64,000 nucleotides of DNA from Cyathus striatus (lineage: Eukaryota > Basidiomycota > Agaricomycetes > Agaricales > Nidulariaceae), in contig JAOVFP010000013.1 in assembly GCA_025738555.1 (NCBI GenBank), positions 3,720,001-3,784,000 on the forward strand, read 5' to 3'. Made by a program: the position numbers and the translations under genes. This document shows, piece after piece, positions 46,853-58,843 of the stretch. The number at the start of each line of letters is the position of its first letter. Within the stretch, counting starts at the first letter, position 1. Below the pieces are notes generated by a model. The model ran no database searches. It was not told the DNA's origin and worked only from the letters and a program-made list of their open reading frames with translations.

Positions 46853-48852
46853 ATGGCTTGGCTCCTGGAAGAGAACACTCGACCGTACGTGCTTGGCCTG
46901 TTAGGGGCCATCTTTGCATGGTTATTCTTCAATAGTGAAAGTCGCAAGGTAAATAACAATGGCCGTATCATTCAGAGTCTGAATCTAATGTACATTACCG
47001 TAATCAGTTGAGACATATCCCAACCGTCGGCCACTCATCTCCCATTCTTTCATATATTTCTGCATTCAGGTTTCTGTTTCATGGGGGTGAGATGGTGAAG
47101 GAGGGGGTTGACCGAGTCCGTTTATCCTGTTCATGTAATGAATTGCCACTAATAATTTTCCCCGAACAGTTTGGTGATCGACCCTTTAAAGTTCCTCTGT
47201 TGGACAGGTGGATTGTTATAGTTCACGGAGACCGGTATATGGAAGAGTTAAGGAAGGCTCCGGACAACGTATTGTCCTTTGAAATGGCGGTCGATGAGGT
47301 TAGCAACCCTTTTCTGACGTAGTAATCAAACTTCACCTATCTCATAATACCCAGTCTCTTCAAGTCCCATATACAATGGGACCAGAGATTACCACAAATC
47401 CCTATCACATCCCAATCGTCCGTAGCCAGCTCACACGTAACCTCGGAAGGATTTTCCCTGAGCTACAGGAAGAAATAGTGGATGCTTGTAATGATTTCCT
47501 CCCTCCCACGAAAGGTGAGCCCATTATTCTCGTGGGATGTTGGCACAAATGCGAACTATATATGCAGACTGGAAAGCATTCCACGCAATGAATACATTCA
47601 TAGAAGTCGTCGCCAGAGCATCCAACAGAACGTTTGTGGGGCTTCCGCTGTGTAGGTGACACATAGCGACATATATTAGGTTGATATATCTAACATCGGT
47701 GTTGACAGGTCGGAATACAGAATTCCTTGCGATATGCAAAGCCTTCACTCTTGATGTCGTCAAGGTTTCTTCGACGATGAATTTGTTACCACCATTTCTA
47801 AGACCGTTAGTACTGACTCGTTTCTATTATAAGACTGGAATGCACGATATTTATTTATGCCTGTAGATTGTCATCTTACGTGCTCAGTCATGCCTACCGA
47901 AGGATTCAGACGAGTATGAAATATCTAGAGCCTGAAATAACCAGGTATAGAGAAAAGAGGGCGGCTGGTGAAGAGATGCCAGTACGTAACTCATTGCTGC
48001 GTGTTGATTATTATGTTTGATGGCGAAACACAGGCTAACCTGTTGACCTGGCTTCTAGACGAAGCTCAGGGCGAAGAGCAATCTATCGAGCGTCTTTCAA
48101 GGCGTATTCTGACTCTCAACTTTGCTGCAATTCATACAACGACAGTCGTAAGTATTAAATTTCTGCACATTAGACCTAATCGTTATGACACATGCATTAA
48201 CTAGACCTTCCTGCATGCCCTATATAACCTTGCCGCCCATCCTGAGTACATCCCTGAACTTCGCAAAGAAATAGAGGAAGCTGTCGCAGAGGAAGGCTGG
48301 ACCAAATCTACACTTGATAAGATGAAGAAGACGGATAGTTTCTTCAAGGAGACGCAAAGATTAACACCCCTTGGCTGCAGTGAGTTCCTTAACAACTAGC
48401 ATTGCTTTAGCACCCGGTCTCACATTTGATGAAAACCAGTAACGTCCAGCCGTAAAGCGTTGAAAGATTTCACGTTTAAAGACGGCACATACCTTCCCAA
48501 GAATGCAGTTGTCGCCGTCGCAATTGATCCATCACATCTTGATAGCTCCACGTATCCAAATCCGGAGCAATTTGACGCCTTCCGCTTCGCTGAAAAGAAC
48601 GAGAATGAAGGTCTAGGAACCAGCATGGTCACATTGAACAACGATTTCCTTGCATTCGGCTTAGGAAAACACGGTTGTCCTGGGCGATTTTTTGCAGCTA
48701 ACGAGCTGAAGTTACTTCTTACTCATATTGTGATGAATTACGACGTGAAGCTTGCGGGCACGGAGCGTCCGAAAGATACATTATTTGGACCATCTCGGAT
48801 TCCAAACATGAAGGCTGAAGTGATGTTCAGGAAAAGAACTTTAAGCACCTGA
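46853..48852 (+). CDS. Cytochrome P450 monooxygenase (tandem copy A)
   Basis: This is a heme-thiolate monooxygenase of the ER. The start MAWLLEENTRPYVLGLLGAI is a membrane anchor (about residues 10-27). Then LRHIPTVGHSSPILSYISAF, a long substrate-recognition half with NPYHIPIVRSQLTRNLGRIF, and the I-helix LNFAAIHTTTV, in which the usual acidic residue is replaced. The K-helix has ETQRL, the PERF region PEQFDAFRF, and the heme loop FGLGKHGCPGRFF supplies the Cys ligand. Nine or so introns, all rejoining in frame (for example donor CTGT/GTAGGTGAC). Adjacent to a close paralogue. The AIHTT I-helix with FGxGKHGCPGR resembles ent-kaurene oxidase-like fungal P450s; the substrate is unknown. Confidence 0.92.
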
Positions 48853-49292
48853 ATTTCGACACTAAATATTCAAGTTACTTACTGGGCTAGATATGCCGTT
48901 TGTATGCCATGATCATACGGATACTTACTATGTAGTAGTAACTTTGTCTGAAGACTCATGGAAGACTCCTCGATATTTAAAGAGTGTTGATATAGTAGTG
49001 CCACTGCTCATATCATAATGCATTTTTGTTTTTGTTTTTTCAAGGCTTTATTTTGATACTCAAGTATTTGTAGCCTGTAAGTGGTTGATTCTTAGTAAAT
49101 AGGTACGTAACGCTACGACAGTCACGCTGCACGCAGTCATCCAACTTCCAAGTCGCGCCCACCTGATGTGCACCAGTGTACTGTAACTCCCTTGGCTTGC
49201 TTAGTGTTTAGGCGGTACCTGCTGCCACAGTTGGCACCTTGCACCTGCTACTGACAAGATAATTAGCCCACGTAACCCTGGAAACATCTCAA
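48853..49292. promoter_or_regulatory. Spacer between the tandem P450 genes
   Basis: About 440 bp without a gene. It holds the 3' end of copy A and the upstream region of copy B; a TATA box follows. Confidence 0.45.
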
Positions 49293-49299
49293 TATAAAG
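49293..49299 (+). promoter_or_regulatory. TATA box of P450 copy B
   Basis: TATAAAG lies 53 bp upstream of the ATG at 49352. Confidence 0.5.
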
Positions 49300-49351
49300 T
49301 CGTACTTTGTGAATTGGACTTCAGTCGATCTTCTCCGGATTGACCATCGTT

Positions 49352-51367
49352 ATGTTCGAGTATTCTGGCTATTGGGATAAACAGCATGTTCTAGCTGTGA
49401 TAGTAAGCGTGCTTATTATCATATACATCTTCTACAATGGAGAGACGAGGAAGGTGAGCGTTTTACGCGTTTCAGGCATGCGACCTGCTGAGGAAATAAT
49501 CGTCCTTAATACTTAGTTGCGTCACATTCCAACCATCGGCTTTGAGTGGCCTCTGTTGTCTTACATTTCTGCCATTAAATTTATGGTAACCGGGCATGCA
49601 ATGGTACAGGATGGTTACGACAAGGTGCCATAGTCATTTCTACAGAGACGCGCAACGAACGCGTCCTAACCCCTTTTTATGTAGCACAAGGGTGGTGCGT
49701 TCAAAGTTCCCTTACTTCACAGATGGATAGTAGTTGTCTCTGGCACCGAACATTTCGAAGAGTTGAAAAGGGTATCGGATGAACATCTTTCCGCACCACT
49801 TGCTTTAGATGAGGTATGTATCGTAGACTCGTATTCCCTGTAAGCGACTTATTGGTGATGGCAAATGGGCTTCAGATCATTCAAGTCTCGCATACCATGG
49901 GACGAGAGGTCACCTACAATCCCTATCACATACCCATTATCCGAAGCCAGTTGACACGTAATCTGGGCGTTTTGTTTCCAGAAATGCGTGATGAACTAGT
50001 TACTGCCTTGACCGAGCATATACCACTTTCAGAAGGTTCCTCCTCTCAGTTACCCCGTGGTATTGCGCGAGCTAAACTTTGCACAGGATGGGAAAAATAC
50101 CCTATTATGAACACTCTCTTGCCTGTCATCTCCCGAACGACCAATCGCGTCTTAGTCGGACTGCCACTATGTAAGTTATAACACTGCAGCTACAGATGAT
50201 AATCTTCTATTTCACGCCCGCTTTAGGTCGCAATCTTGAGTTGATTAGGATTGGGATAAACTTCACCACCGATGTGATGACTGTCTCAACAATTATGAAC
50301 ATGCTTCCGTCATTCACCCACCCGTACGTCAAATAGACAGCTCATCTGGAGAGTTAGCCTAATGCATCCATGTATCAGACTCGCGGCGTTTATTCTTACT
50401 GGAGCGTCTAGAAACATTAGGCGAACAATGAAATTGATTACGCCTGTAGTGGAGGAGCGTAAGAAATTACAGAAGACAGGTTTCTCTGGTGCTGAAAGTC
50501 CAGTGAGTATCTTAATAAGTATTGTGCATTTCTCAGGATTCATCGATTCACAGGTCTTCTTGACGTGGCTTCTGGAAGATGCTATTGATCAAGAGCAAAG
50601 TTTGGAAAGGTTGGCAAGAAGGTTACTAGCACTTAACTTTTCCGCCATACATACCACAACACTGGTTAGTCGGACCATCTCCACGGGACGTATCACATTC
50701 TTATATCTCCCCATTCAGACCTTCCTTCAAGTACTATACAATTTGGCAGCACGCAAGGAATATGTCAAACCCTTGCGTGAGGAGGTCGATAGTGCGATAT
50801 CCCAAGAGGGTTGGACCAGAGCTGCTGTGGACAAAATGAAAAAAATAGACAGCTTTATTCGTGAAACACAGAGGTTATATCCTCTTTGCAGTTAAGACCA
50901 CGTTATCCAATTTCTTTCAGCACAGATCTCACAATGCTCGTTCGTCAGTCCCATCACTTCGCATGGTCATGGAGGATTACACATTTCAGAACGGGACCTT
51001 CCTTCCGAAAGGAACAATGGTGACAATTCCAGTAGAACCCGTGCACACCGACCCTTCCAATTACCCCAACGCAGACCAGTTTGACGGTTTCCGGTTTTCC
51101 AAGGTAACAGAAGACGGAAGTCGCAGGTTTGAAATCGTCGCTCTCAGCAATGAATTTTTACCATTTGGTATCGGGAAACATGGATGCCCTGGAAGGTTCT
51201 TTGCTGCAAATGAACTCAAGCTACTCCTGGCTCATATTGTGTACCATTATGATGTCAAATTCGAGAATGAGGGTGTCCGACCCGACGATTTATTTATTGG
51301 TGCTTCGCGAATACCCAATACAAAGGCGGAGGTTATGTTTAGAAAGAGATCGAGAGTTCGCACCTGA
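49352..51367 (+). CDS. Cytochrome P450 monooxygenase (tandem copy B)
   Basis: A paralogue of copy A with the same exon order. The start MFEYSGYWDKQHVLAVIVSV is a membrane anchor. Then LRHIPTIGFEWPLLSYISAI, GGAFKVPLLHRWIVVVSGT, NPYHIPIIRSQLTRNLGVLF, the I-helix LNFSAIHTTTL, RETQRLYPLC (ExxR), NADQFDGFRFSK and the heme loop FGIGKHGCPGRFF. It ends AEVMFRKRSRVRT. The intron after PLC needs the acceptor CGTTCGTCAG (about 66 nt) to reach SLRMVMEDYTF; with it, all exons join in frame. Protein similarity to copy A is high throughout, so they arose by tandem duplication, possibly with related substrates. Confidence 0.92.
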
Positions 51368-52092
51368 GTTAGTTGTATATTGCATTTCACTATCTTCCCT
51401 TCGATGTGTTACCTGTTTTCTGTGCTATTAGTGTTCTTAATGCTAGCATGTCTGTAACGTGAACACGCGGATCTTCACCGCGACAATACCTATATAGTAT
51501 ATTGGTAATCCAGCATTTATACACATGCCTGAGGACAGTGAAAAGCGCAGTTGACTTGGACTCGGAGAGACTCGGTAATAAGTTCTAAGGGAAAGGTATT
51601 AAGCTGAGATGAACAAAAGTATTGGCGTTGGACACTTGAAGTTCGATGTCTGGAGGATTGGTTGGTCTTCACGGTACTCTGCACACATGACTTTGGAAAA
51701 TGTCTTCATTCTTATTAGGGCTCGGACACTGAAATTGATTACGCCTATAGTGAGGGGAGGCTTGAAAATAGTTTCTTTGGTGCTGTCAATCGAGTGCACA
51801 CCTTTGACTTCTATGTAAGTACCTCATGAGTCATGGGCGACTTATCTATTCAACTTTTTAAAAGTCTTTATTTGGGTTGTAATCTACGCGTCTGATTTTG
51901 TTATACAATGAGCTTAGATGTCCATACCTGAGACAATGACAGACAATAGCTCGAAACAAGTTAACAACCTTTCACTGATTGAGTTTGAACAACCGTGTGA
52001 AATCTTGCTCATGGACTTGGTTAAGTATAGCTTTGCAAGTACAGCTTCCAAGATTCGACTACCTTCAACCCACTAAGTCTGTCAGACTGTCC
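51368..52092. other. Spacer between P450 copy B and an F-box-like gene, with a P450 relic
   Basis: There is no intact gene. Part of it (51701-51795) is a decayed P450 exon. The rest should include the promoter of the next gene. Confidence 0.5.
51701..51795 (+). pseudogene. Relic exon of a third P450 copy
   Basis: GAAATTGATTACGCCT and the flanking bases closely match copy B at about 50390-50505, where they encode the TMKLITPVVEER segment. Here the frame reads RTLKLITPIVRGGLKIV and neither heme loop nor start remains. It sits directly after copy B, so it is best read as the remnant of a three-gene array. Confidence 0.72.
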
Positions 52093-53473
52093 ATGTACGC
52101 CAGCAATGCTCCAGTTCTACCCTTGGAATTATTTGGAGTAATAATCGGTCATCTCGCCGATAGTGAGAGAAATACCGCTCCAGAAACCTCTTCGTTCCAT
52201 TGCGAACTCAAATCCACTAAATCATGTTCACTGGTCTGTCGCGCGTTCCGCACGCTTAGCCAGAAACACATATTCGACTCCATCCAGACATTCAACGTTG
52301 AAGAGCTCAAGACGGATCCCGTAGAAGATTTTGATTGCACCTACCTGGACTGGCTTCCCATCTTTCAGGAAAACCCCACATTATGTAACTACGTTCGACA
52401 CTTGCAGATATACCTTTTCGACACAGAAGGACATCCTGCAGATGCCAAACGCATGGAGGAGACGCTTCCACAGGCACTGAAGATGCTTGAACGCGTGTCC
52501 ACTGTATTGATATGTCCGGGGACATGGAACGTTTCGAGACAACTATCCGTTTCAATACGTCACATCCTCAGTCTGGCCACCTTGGAGGATATCTCCTTTC
52601 AAGGATCTCTGAGCTTTCCTTTGCTCTACATTCACTACCTACGACATATCAAAAAGGTCGACTTTTCATACATCTGTGTTGATGTTATCGCGGGTACACC
52701 AAGTGGATCAGGGGCGACACCTCTCATTCCTCCTGTACCGCCGAAGCTCCCCAGTGGAACAGACTCAAAGATGGAGAGTCTAGTGCTGAACTGTTGCGGA
52801 TGCTTTATTCTCAAGGCACTTCTGCAGTTGACTGACATGTGGGATCTGTCAAATCTGAAAGAAGTAGAAGTTGGGTTTGGGGAAGGCTCGAAGAATCTCT
52901 TTCCAGAGGCGGTGGGGTATGCTTGGGAGTTCTTACAACGGATACAATCAAACTTGGAACAATTGACATTCACTTTCTACACCGGTAAGTTCCCTCCCTC
53001 CTTGCTAAATAACTTATCACTAACAGTATCTCCTAGATGAAACGATTTACACGGATTACAACCTGAGCGTGTTTCCCAAACTCAAAGACCTGAATTTTAC
53101 ATTTATGTATGAAGACGTCCAAGCCGACCCGTTAAAGGACATCATATATATTCTTTCGACCGCAAGGGATAACCAGATAGAAACGATCGAAATTGGAATA
53201 TGTCTCACGACATTGTTACACTCGAAACTCATGTGGCTGAATAATGCAACCTGGAAGGAATTAGACGCACTATTCGCCAGCAACAAGTACAAGAATTCAC
53301 TCCGGGAAGTTGTCATTGAAATCAACTACGGCCAGAAATTCGTAGATGGAAAGAGAGTGGGGGAATTCGCCACTTTTGAGGAGGATACCTTCGGTGCTCC
53401 GATAAAGGAGAAGTTACCACAGTTGACATCATCCGGAAAATTGGATCTTTTCTTCGAAGAGGACTGGGATTAA
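52093..53473 (+). CDS. F-box-like protein, expanded basidiomycete family (member 1)
   Basis: The start MYASNAPVLPLELFGVIIGHL fits an F-box-like N-terminus, continuing with LVCRAFRTLSQKHIFDSIQ. After it come repeating hydrophobic/Leu-rich segments (YVRHLQIYLFDTEGHPADAK, LERVSTVLICPGTWNVSRQL, LATLEDISFQGSLSF, LSNLKEVEVGFGEG) that resemble irregular LRRs. The C-terminus is acidic (LDLFFEEDWD). One intron near 52985-53035. About 445 residues. If it is an F-box protein, it would recruit a substrate to an SCF ubiquitin ligase; the target is unknown. It shares order and local motifs with the genes at 60991 and 62539. Confidence 0.78.
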
Positions 53474-53653
53474 TTGTAAGCTATTTTAGAAGCAGGATAT
53501 TTTAATGCTTGATTTGTACAATAGCAACGGAAGAAATGGAATTTATTACTTCACCATAGAAAGCTCATGCATGTGCAATTTGACATCCGCAATAGAGTCC
53601 AGTCAACGAAACATAATCTCCAATTATCAACCACCGACACTATCTTATCTTCC

Positions 53654-55538
53654 CTACCGCAAACTCAAAATCCCCTCCTTAGTCGTATTCCTTCCCACCT
53701 CCTCACCAACACCCGTGCCCTTCCTCTTCTTCCCGGAGTTCTCACTAGGCACCTCCCAAATCCTCCAAAACTTCAAATTCTCATCTCCCGCACCAGTGCA
53801 AACTACGTCCCCAGCCGGCCCAACGCAACTAAACAGCACCCTCGACTCATGCGCGTCTCGGATCTCCGCTACCCTCTCCATGCTCGGGTACGCGTGCAGC
53901 ATAATTGAGTTGGTGGGGTACCCGTGTGTCGTGAGGATCTCTTTGCGATGTGGCGCCCACTGGATAGATGTGATTTGGGAAGGGGTTTTGAGCGTATGGA
54001 GACGCGCACCGGTGGTGCTGTTCCAGACGTGAATTGTTGCATCGTTTGTGCCCCCTCCTGAGGCCAGGAGTGAGGGTTGCCAGGGACACCAAGCAACAGC
54101 CTAAAACGAGAGAAGTTCACGTTAGCATGTTATTCTATGCGTGAGAGAAACGAGAAAGGGGCGAACCTTGACAGCAGCCGTATGGTTCCTCTTCGTCCAC
54201 TTCGCAGTACCCCTCGCACCTTCACTAACATCACCAAGCCTCCCATCCCAGATATTAACAACATTATCATTGCCGCCACTCGCCAACAGCTCTCCATCGC
54301 CCCTCCACTTGAGACCACAGACTTCCCCGCTATGCCCCACAAGCTCCATTACCTTGTGCCTGGGAACGCGCACATCGTGGTGCCATATGCTTCCATCCCC
54401 GCAGCCAGAGGTGAGTATATGCTGGTTCCAAGACAAAGTCGCGACCTGTCCCGTATGCCCAGCCATGGAACGCAGCTTCTGCCCCGCCTCAACGTCCCAA
54501 AGCTCCACATCCCCCGAACCCAAACCGACACCAAGGAAATTTCCATCATTGCTAAAATCCACACTGGAGACGTACGATCCCTCGGGGGCTTCTCCAAGAG
54601 GGACAACATTCCCGGTATCTGCTTTCCAGATGTACGTAGCAGCTTCCAGAGCGACAGCCACCGCATTCTGACACGACCAACTGAGCAGGTTGAGGTAGAA
54701 ATCGTCAACCATACCTGGGGCGTCCAACACCCTCTCAGGCTGCGTTGCGATCTTGCGGCTCTTGTTCGTCGTTGCCCCTGTGCTGTTCGCAATAGCGCCT
54801 GGACGCTGAGCATAGAGCGGCTTCGCAAACTCGCGCTGTTGGGCGAGGGTGTTGTCTGTTGAGGAGGCGGAAGGCGGGGGCTCGTGGTACCCCAATATGC
54901 GGCGGTTGACGTTAACTCCAGTGGCTGCTGCCAGGCGTGCTGTGTGACCCGGGGAAGACTTTGGATTGAGGCTGATAGATTCAAGAGTGGATGCCACGGT
55001 TGCGAGGTCTGATGTGCCAGCCTCGCGGTTGGTAATGAATCTGTCGCGCTGGTCTGCACCTGCGCGGTTCTGTATGCGAGAGGTTAATTTTACTACATAA
55101 AATAAAGAATTAAATACTGACGACGGCGGGTGTGGACTTGCTCCGCCTAATTTGTGCCTTGGGCGGGGGAACATAATCACGCGTGACGACGTCTAGTCTG
55201 CTCTCTACTCCCCCTTTCCTAATCACACCACCAGACGCTTGACGGTGGAACGAATCTGAGACAGGAATGCCACCTGAGCCGGACCTGAGACTCTTCACAG
55301 GGCTGGAGGGCCTCGACCGCGTGGTAGGAGGGGCAATGAACGGGTTGGTGGTATCAAATACGCCGGTGCTCGCTTTTGATTTGAGTGATGGTAGCCTGGA
55401 TATACGCTTTGTAGGAGAGGAAGAACCAGCGCCTAGTGCGATGTTGTTCAGTCCATGGACAATGGAGGGCGTGAGCGGCGCTTTGGCTGTCTCTGAGCGG
55501 GTACGGTGCCGCGAGGGTGTTTTTGGGTGGTTTAACAT
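53654..55538 (-). CDS. CDC20: Cdc20/Slp1, WD40 activator of the anaphase-promoting complex
   Basis: This activates APC/C at the metaphase-anaphase transition and is the target of the spindle checkpoint. The start MLNHPKTPSRHRTRSETAK leads to an N-terminal regulatory region with a RRSKSTPAV stretch, then DRFITNREAG in the position of the C-box. The MVDDFYLNLLSWSCQN segment opens a seven-blade WD40 propeller (YIWKADTGNVVPLGEA, SGDVELWDVEAGQKLRSMAG, SGCGDGSIWHHDVR, LLASGGNDNVVNIWDGR, LLASGGGTNDATIHVWNS, VVCTGAGDENLKFWRIWE). It ends GILSLR, where the usual C-terminal IR dipeptide is LR. Two introns. The C-box Pro is Thr here. Confidence 0.92.
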
Positions 55539-56896
55539 TGTGCGGTGAGATTAGTGGATGTGGAGAAGAGAGGATATCGCTGGATGGTGGTGGAAGAGGA
55601 AGACGGATGCCTCGTTGAAGACGGATGTTCAACTTCAAAGATGAACGGTCACGTGACGATTTGGTCAGTTCTGAAACGCGTCTTTCGCGAGGCGTCGATC
55701 AGCCGCTTCTTAAACTCTTTTTTATTATTAACTTAAGTTAGACTGTGCGTCATTATATATTATTTCAAAATATTATTCTAAAATATACATCCAGTGCACG
55801 CTAGTGCTCGGGGGTCTCAGAAGAAACAACGGCATCAGATTAGATCTCTACATATACCATATCAGATTAGATAAAACTTACAGAAGGCGAAGTAATGTGC
55901 ATCTCTCAACACTGCACGCGTCGGGCGCCTCAAATTTTCATCAAAAGATGACAATGAATGTTTTGAGAATTCCTAATAAGTAGCATCGGCGAAAGGTCCG
56001 ATTACACTAGGCAGATGACTGCAAATCATCTCAGACGCTTTCTAACACGGTTAAGAACAGAATGTAAACTTTCGTCAAAAGTACTACTTAATCTCAGTAC
56101 ACCTAAGTTCATTATGCAATTTCCAGTACCCGTTCAACTATATCGCACGACGTCCGCCGCGAAGCATCGTAAGGATTCCAAGCAAAACAGGCGGTGGCGC
56201 CTGGCGATATCTCGCAGCATGCACCCGACGCGTATGTCGGCAAGAAAGCTTCCTTTACACCTCTTTACACTTGTCGTGACGGCGTGACGCCGCCCCGTCT
56301 GAGTAATGCGTCCATCGGCTGAAAACGCGGCACACGTAAAGATTCCGCAGGATCCCATATAGTACTTATGCAAGGTTCATAGGAACAGGTTCAAAAAGGT
56401 TCAAGACAGGGAAATAAATAGGAGATGAAGCGCCTCACCCATGACCAGTCAGAATGGAGCCTCGGATATCGTTGTTAACACAACCGACGGCCGGTCCGAT
56501 TGTGTAGATGTGAGGGGGCGCCGCTGCACCTTAGACTCTGCACGATGTAAGGGTAGGGGTATTTGGGAGGCTCTTATGTGAGAAATGATCTTTGACGGTT
56601 ACGTTAGACAGAGAGCTGTGGAAAGATTGAAAAAAAGCAGCGGTATGCAGCGGTATGTCGGAAGCATATGATTCTTTGCTTTCATACACCCGATGTGATC
56701 GATCATAAACTCGTCGATCAATAATGTGACAACAAACTGGGGAAGACAAAAAGCTTGGAAAGGCGGGGGAATGTGAAATAGTGGATTGGTTATGGTGGAT
56801 TAGAGTTGAGGTGGTGAGTGAGGATTACGGTACGGTGACTTCTGCAAAACTTTTAAACTCGTAAGGGTGCACCAGACCCGCCGGTGTCTGATTGCA

Positions 56897-56934
56897 GGTG
56901 CCAAAAATACTTGCGGTGCCCAAAATACTTATGC
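56897..56934 (+). repeat. Two-copy imperfect 18-20 bp tandem repeat
   Basis: GGTGCCAAAAATACTTGC is followed directly by GGTGCCCAAAATACTTATGC. Confidence 0.7.
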
Positions 56935-57207
56935 ACTTTTATTCCCCGGCGCGTTATTCTAGTGGCGCGTGACCATGCTGGTGTTGTTGGATATAACCAG
57001 GGCTGAGGGGGGTACGAGTAGACATGGTGAATAGTATGTCTGGAAAGTAGCATTAAAACATATCTGATCTGACAACATAGGAACGGTGGGTGGCTGGAAA
57101 GGAATGGCCCCCGCAAACTCTGCAGTGGGAGGGCGGAGTGGACTATTCCGGCACCGGGATAATAAAATAGCCGCGAGAGAGGCTCGCATGTGCAGGTGGC
57201 ATCAGCG

Positions 57208-57213
57208 TATAAG
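57208..57213 (+). promoter_or_regulatory. TATA-like element for the nitronate monooxygenase
   Basis: TATAAG lies about 80 bp upstream of the ATG at 57293, followed by a pyrimidine-rich leader typical of highly expressed fungal genes. Confidence 0.4.
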
Positions 57214-57292
57214 TATTCCTTCCAGCTCTCTTCTTTCCTCCTACTCAGATCTTCCCCTTCTTCTCCCTACCCCCCTTCCGCCTTCTCCAACC

Positions 57293-58637
57293 ATGGCTGT
57301 CATCCAGACCCCTCTAACTGAGCTCTTCGGCATCAAGCATCCCATCCTCCTCGCAGGGTACGTATTCTACTCATCTTCTCGCTCGTTGTGGAAACCCTCA
57401 TGATCCGTTATCCTTGTCTCGTCCGGTTATTATAGAATGAACGTGGCAGCTGGCCCTGAGCTCGCCGCTGCCGTAACCAACGCCGGCGGTCTTGGTGTCA
57501 TTGGCGGTGTAGGCTATACCCCCAAGATCCTCCGTCAACAGGTGAATCGATCTCTTGAATTTCATCCTCTTATCTTTCATTTCGTGCCTTCATGAATCAT
57601 GTTTACCAAGAAGCGAACAACGCGCTTCCTGTGCCTCTCGAAGCCTTTTACTTTCTGCTCGATTTCTAGGTACAATGACTAACACCCACCTTCCTGCAGA
57701 TCCATGCAATCAAGAAGGACCTCAAGGATCCCAATGCACCTTTTGGTGTTGACCTTCTCCTTCCCCAAGTTGGTGGAAATGCGCGCAAGACCAACGTGAG
57801 GCTTCTCTTCTCCGTCTCATCCGCAATCTCACCTTCCAAACACAGTACGACTACACCAAAGGCCAGCTCCCTGACTTAATTGAAGTCATCATCGAAGAAA
57901 AGGTCTCCCTCTTCGTCTCCGCTGTTGGTGTTCCCCCCAAGGAAATCGTCGACAAGCTTCACGCAGCCGGTATCCCCATCATGAACATGGTCGGGCACCC
58001 CAAGCACGTGAAGAAAGCACTCGACGTCGGATGCGATCTCATCTGTGCCCAAGCCGGCGAGGGAGGAGGCCACACCGGCGACATCCCCGCCAGCATCCTC
58101 ATCCCCGCATGCGTGGACGCCGTCAAAGGGCATACCTCCAAACTCAACGGACAGCCCATATACGTCATCGGCGCCGGAGCAATCTACGACGGACGAGGGT
58201 TAGCAGCGAACCTCGCGTGGGGCGCGCAAGCCGTGTGGGTCGGAACGCGCTTCGTCGCTTCCGTCGAAGCGGGCGCTCCGAAATTGCACAAGGAGCTCGT
58301 CGTGAGCGCCGGCTTTGAAGACGCCATTACCACGCTCATCTACACTGGTCGTCCCCTGCGCGTGCGCAAAACGCCTTACATCGAGGACTGGGAACTGAAT
58401 CGCCAGGACGAGATTAAAGAGCTCACCGCGAAGGGTGTGCTCCCTCACGAGCATGAGCTCTCCCAGCACCCTGAAAAGTCCGTTCAGGGCAGGCCATGGC
58501 TTATGGGCAGGGTGTCTGCTCTTATTCATGATGTTCTCCCCGCAAAGGTTATTGTGGAGAGCATGGTCAATGATGCTGCTGAGATTATTCAGCGGAACGC
58601 TTCGTTAGTGAAGGTTTCAACGAAAACTAAGCTCTAA
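57293..58637 (+). CDS. Nitronate monooxygenase (2-nitropropane dioxygenase family)
   Basis: This is an FMN-dependent TIM-barrel enzyme that oxidises alkyl nitronates such as propionate 3-nitronate, using oxygen. The start MAVIQTPLTELFGIKHPILL, then NVAAGPELAAAVTNAGGLGV, FGVDLLLPQVGGNARKTN and MNMVGHPKHVKKALDVG. The active-site loop is CAQAGEGGGHTGDIPASILI, with the catalytic His in GGGHTGD. The phosphate-binding part is IYVIGAGAIYDGRGLAANL, with WVGTRFVASVEA. It ends LVKVSTKTKL. Four introns, including one after LLAG, join in frame. The codons are GC-rich with a pyrimidine-rich leader, suggesting strong expression. About 355 residues, as usual. Confidence 0.94.
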
Positions 58638-58843
58638 GCTGGGATATCTATACCCGTAGGATTATCATTGTATATTAGGATATAGGGTTGCATAATATTT
58701 ATTTCACGACTTGGTTAACGATACATATCGCACCAACTTCGGCTTGTTCTTCACCTGCTCCACACTGGCAATATGGTGAAGACAGTAAAAGTAAGAATCA
58801 TTACAAAGTACAAGACGTACTTGCTGGTGGGGCTGATAATTTT

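Larger units (their letters stand above)
55539..57292. promoter_or_regulatory. Divergent intergenic region between CDC20 and the nitronate monooxygenase
   Basis: About 1.75 kb with no convincing protein. A tRNA-Cys-like stem-loop lies near 55988-56077 but lacks a T arm. A short tandem repeat sits at 56897-56934. A TATA-like TATAAG occurs at 57208-57213, about 80 bp before the nitronate monooxygenase ATG. Confidence 0.5.

Noticed and set aside
54077..54862. 261-codon plus-strand open frame
   Set aside because: Antisense to the CDC20 WD40 exon; composition follows from the GC-rich opposite strand.
55988..56077. tRNA-Cys-like structure with perfect GATGA/TCATC anticodon stem (GCA) and a 7-bp acceptor-like pairing
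   Set aside because: There is no T arm or B box and the D arm is poor; at best a decayed tRNA, probably chance.
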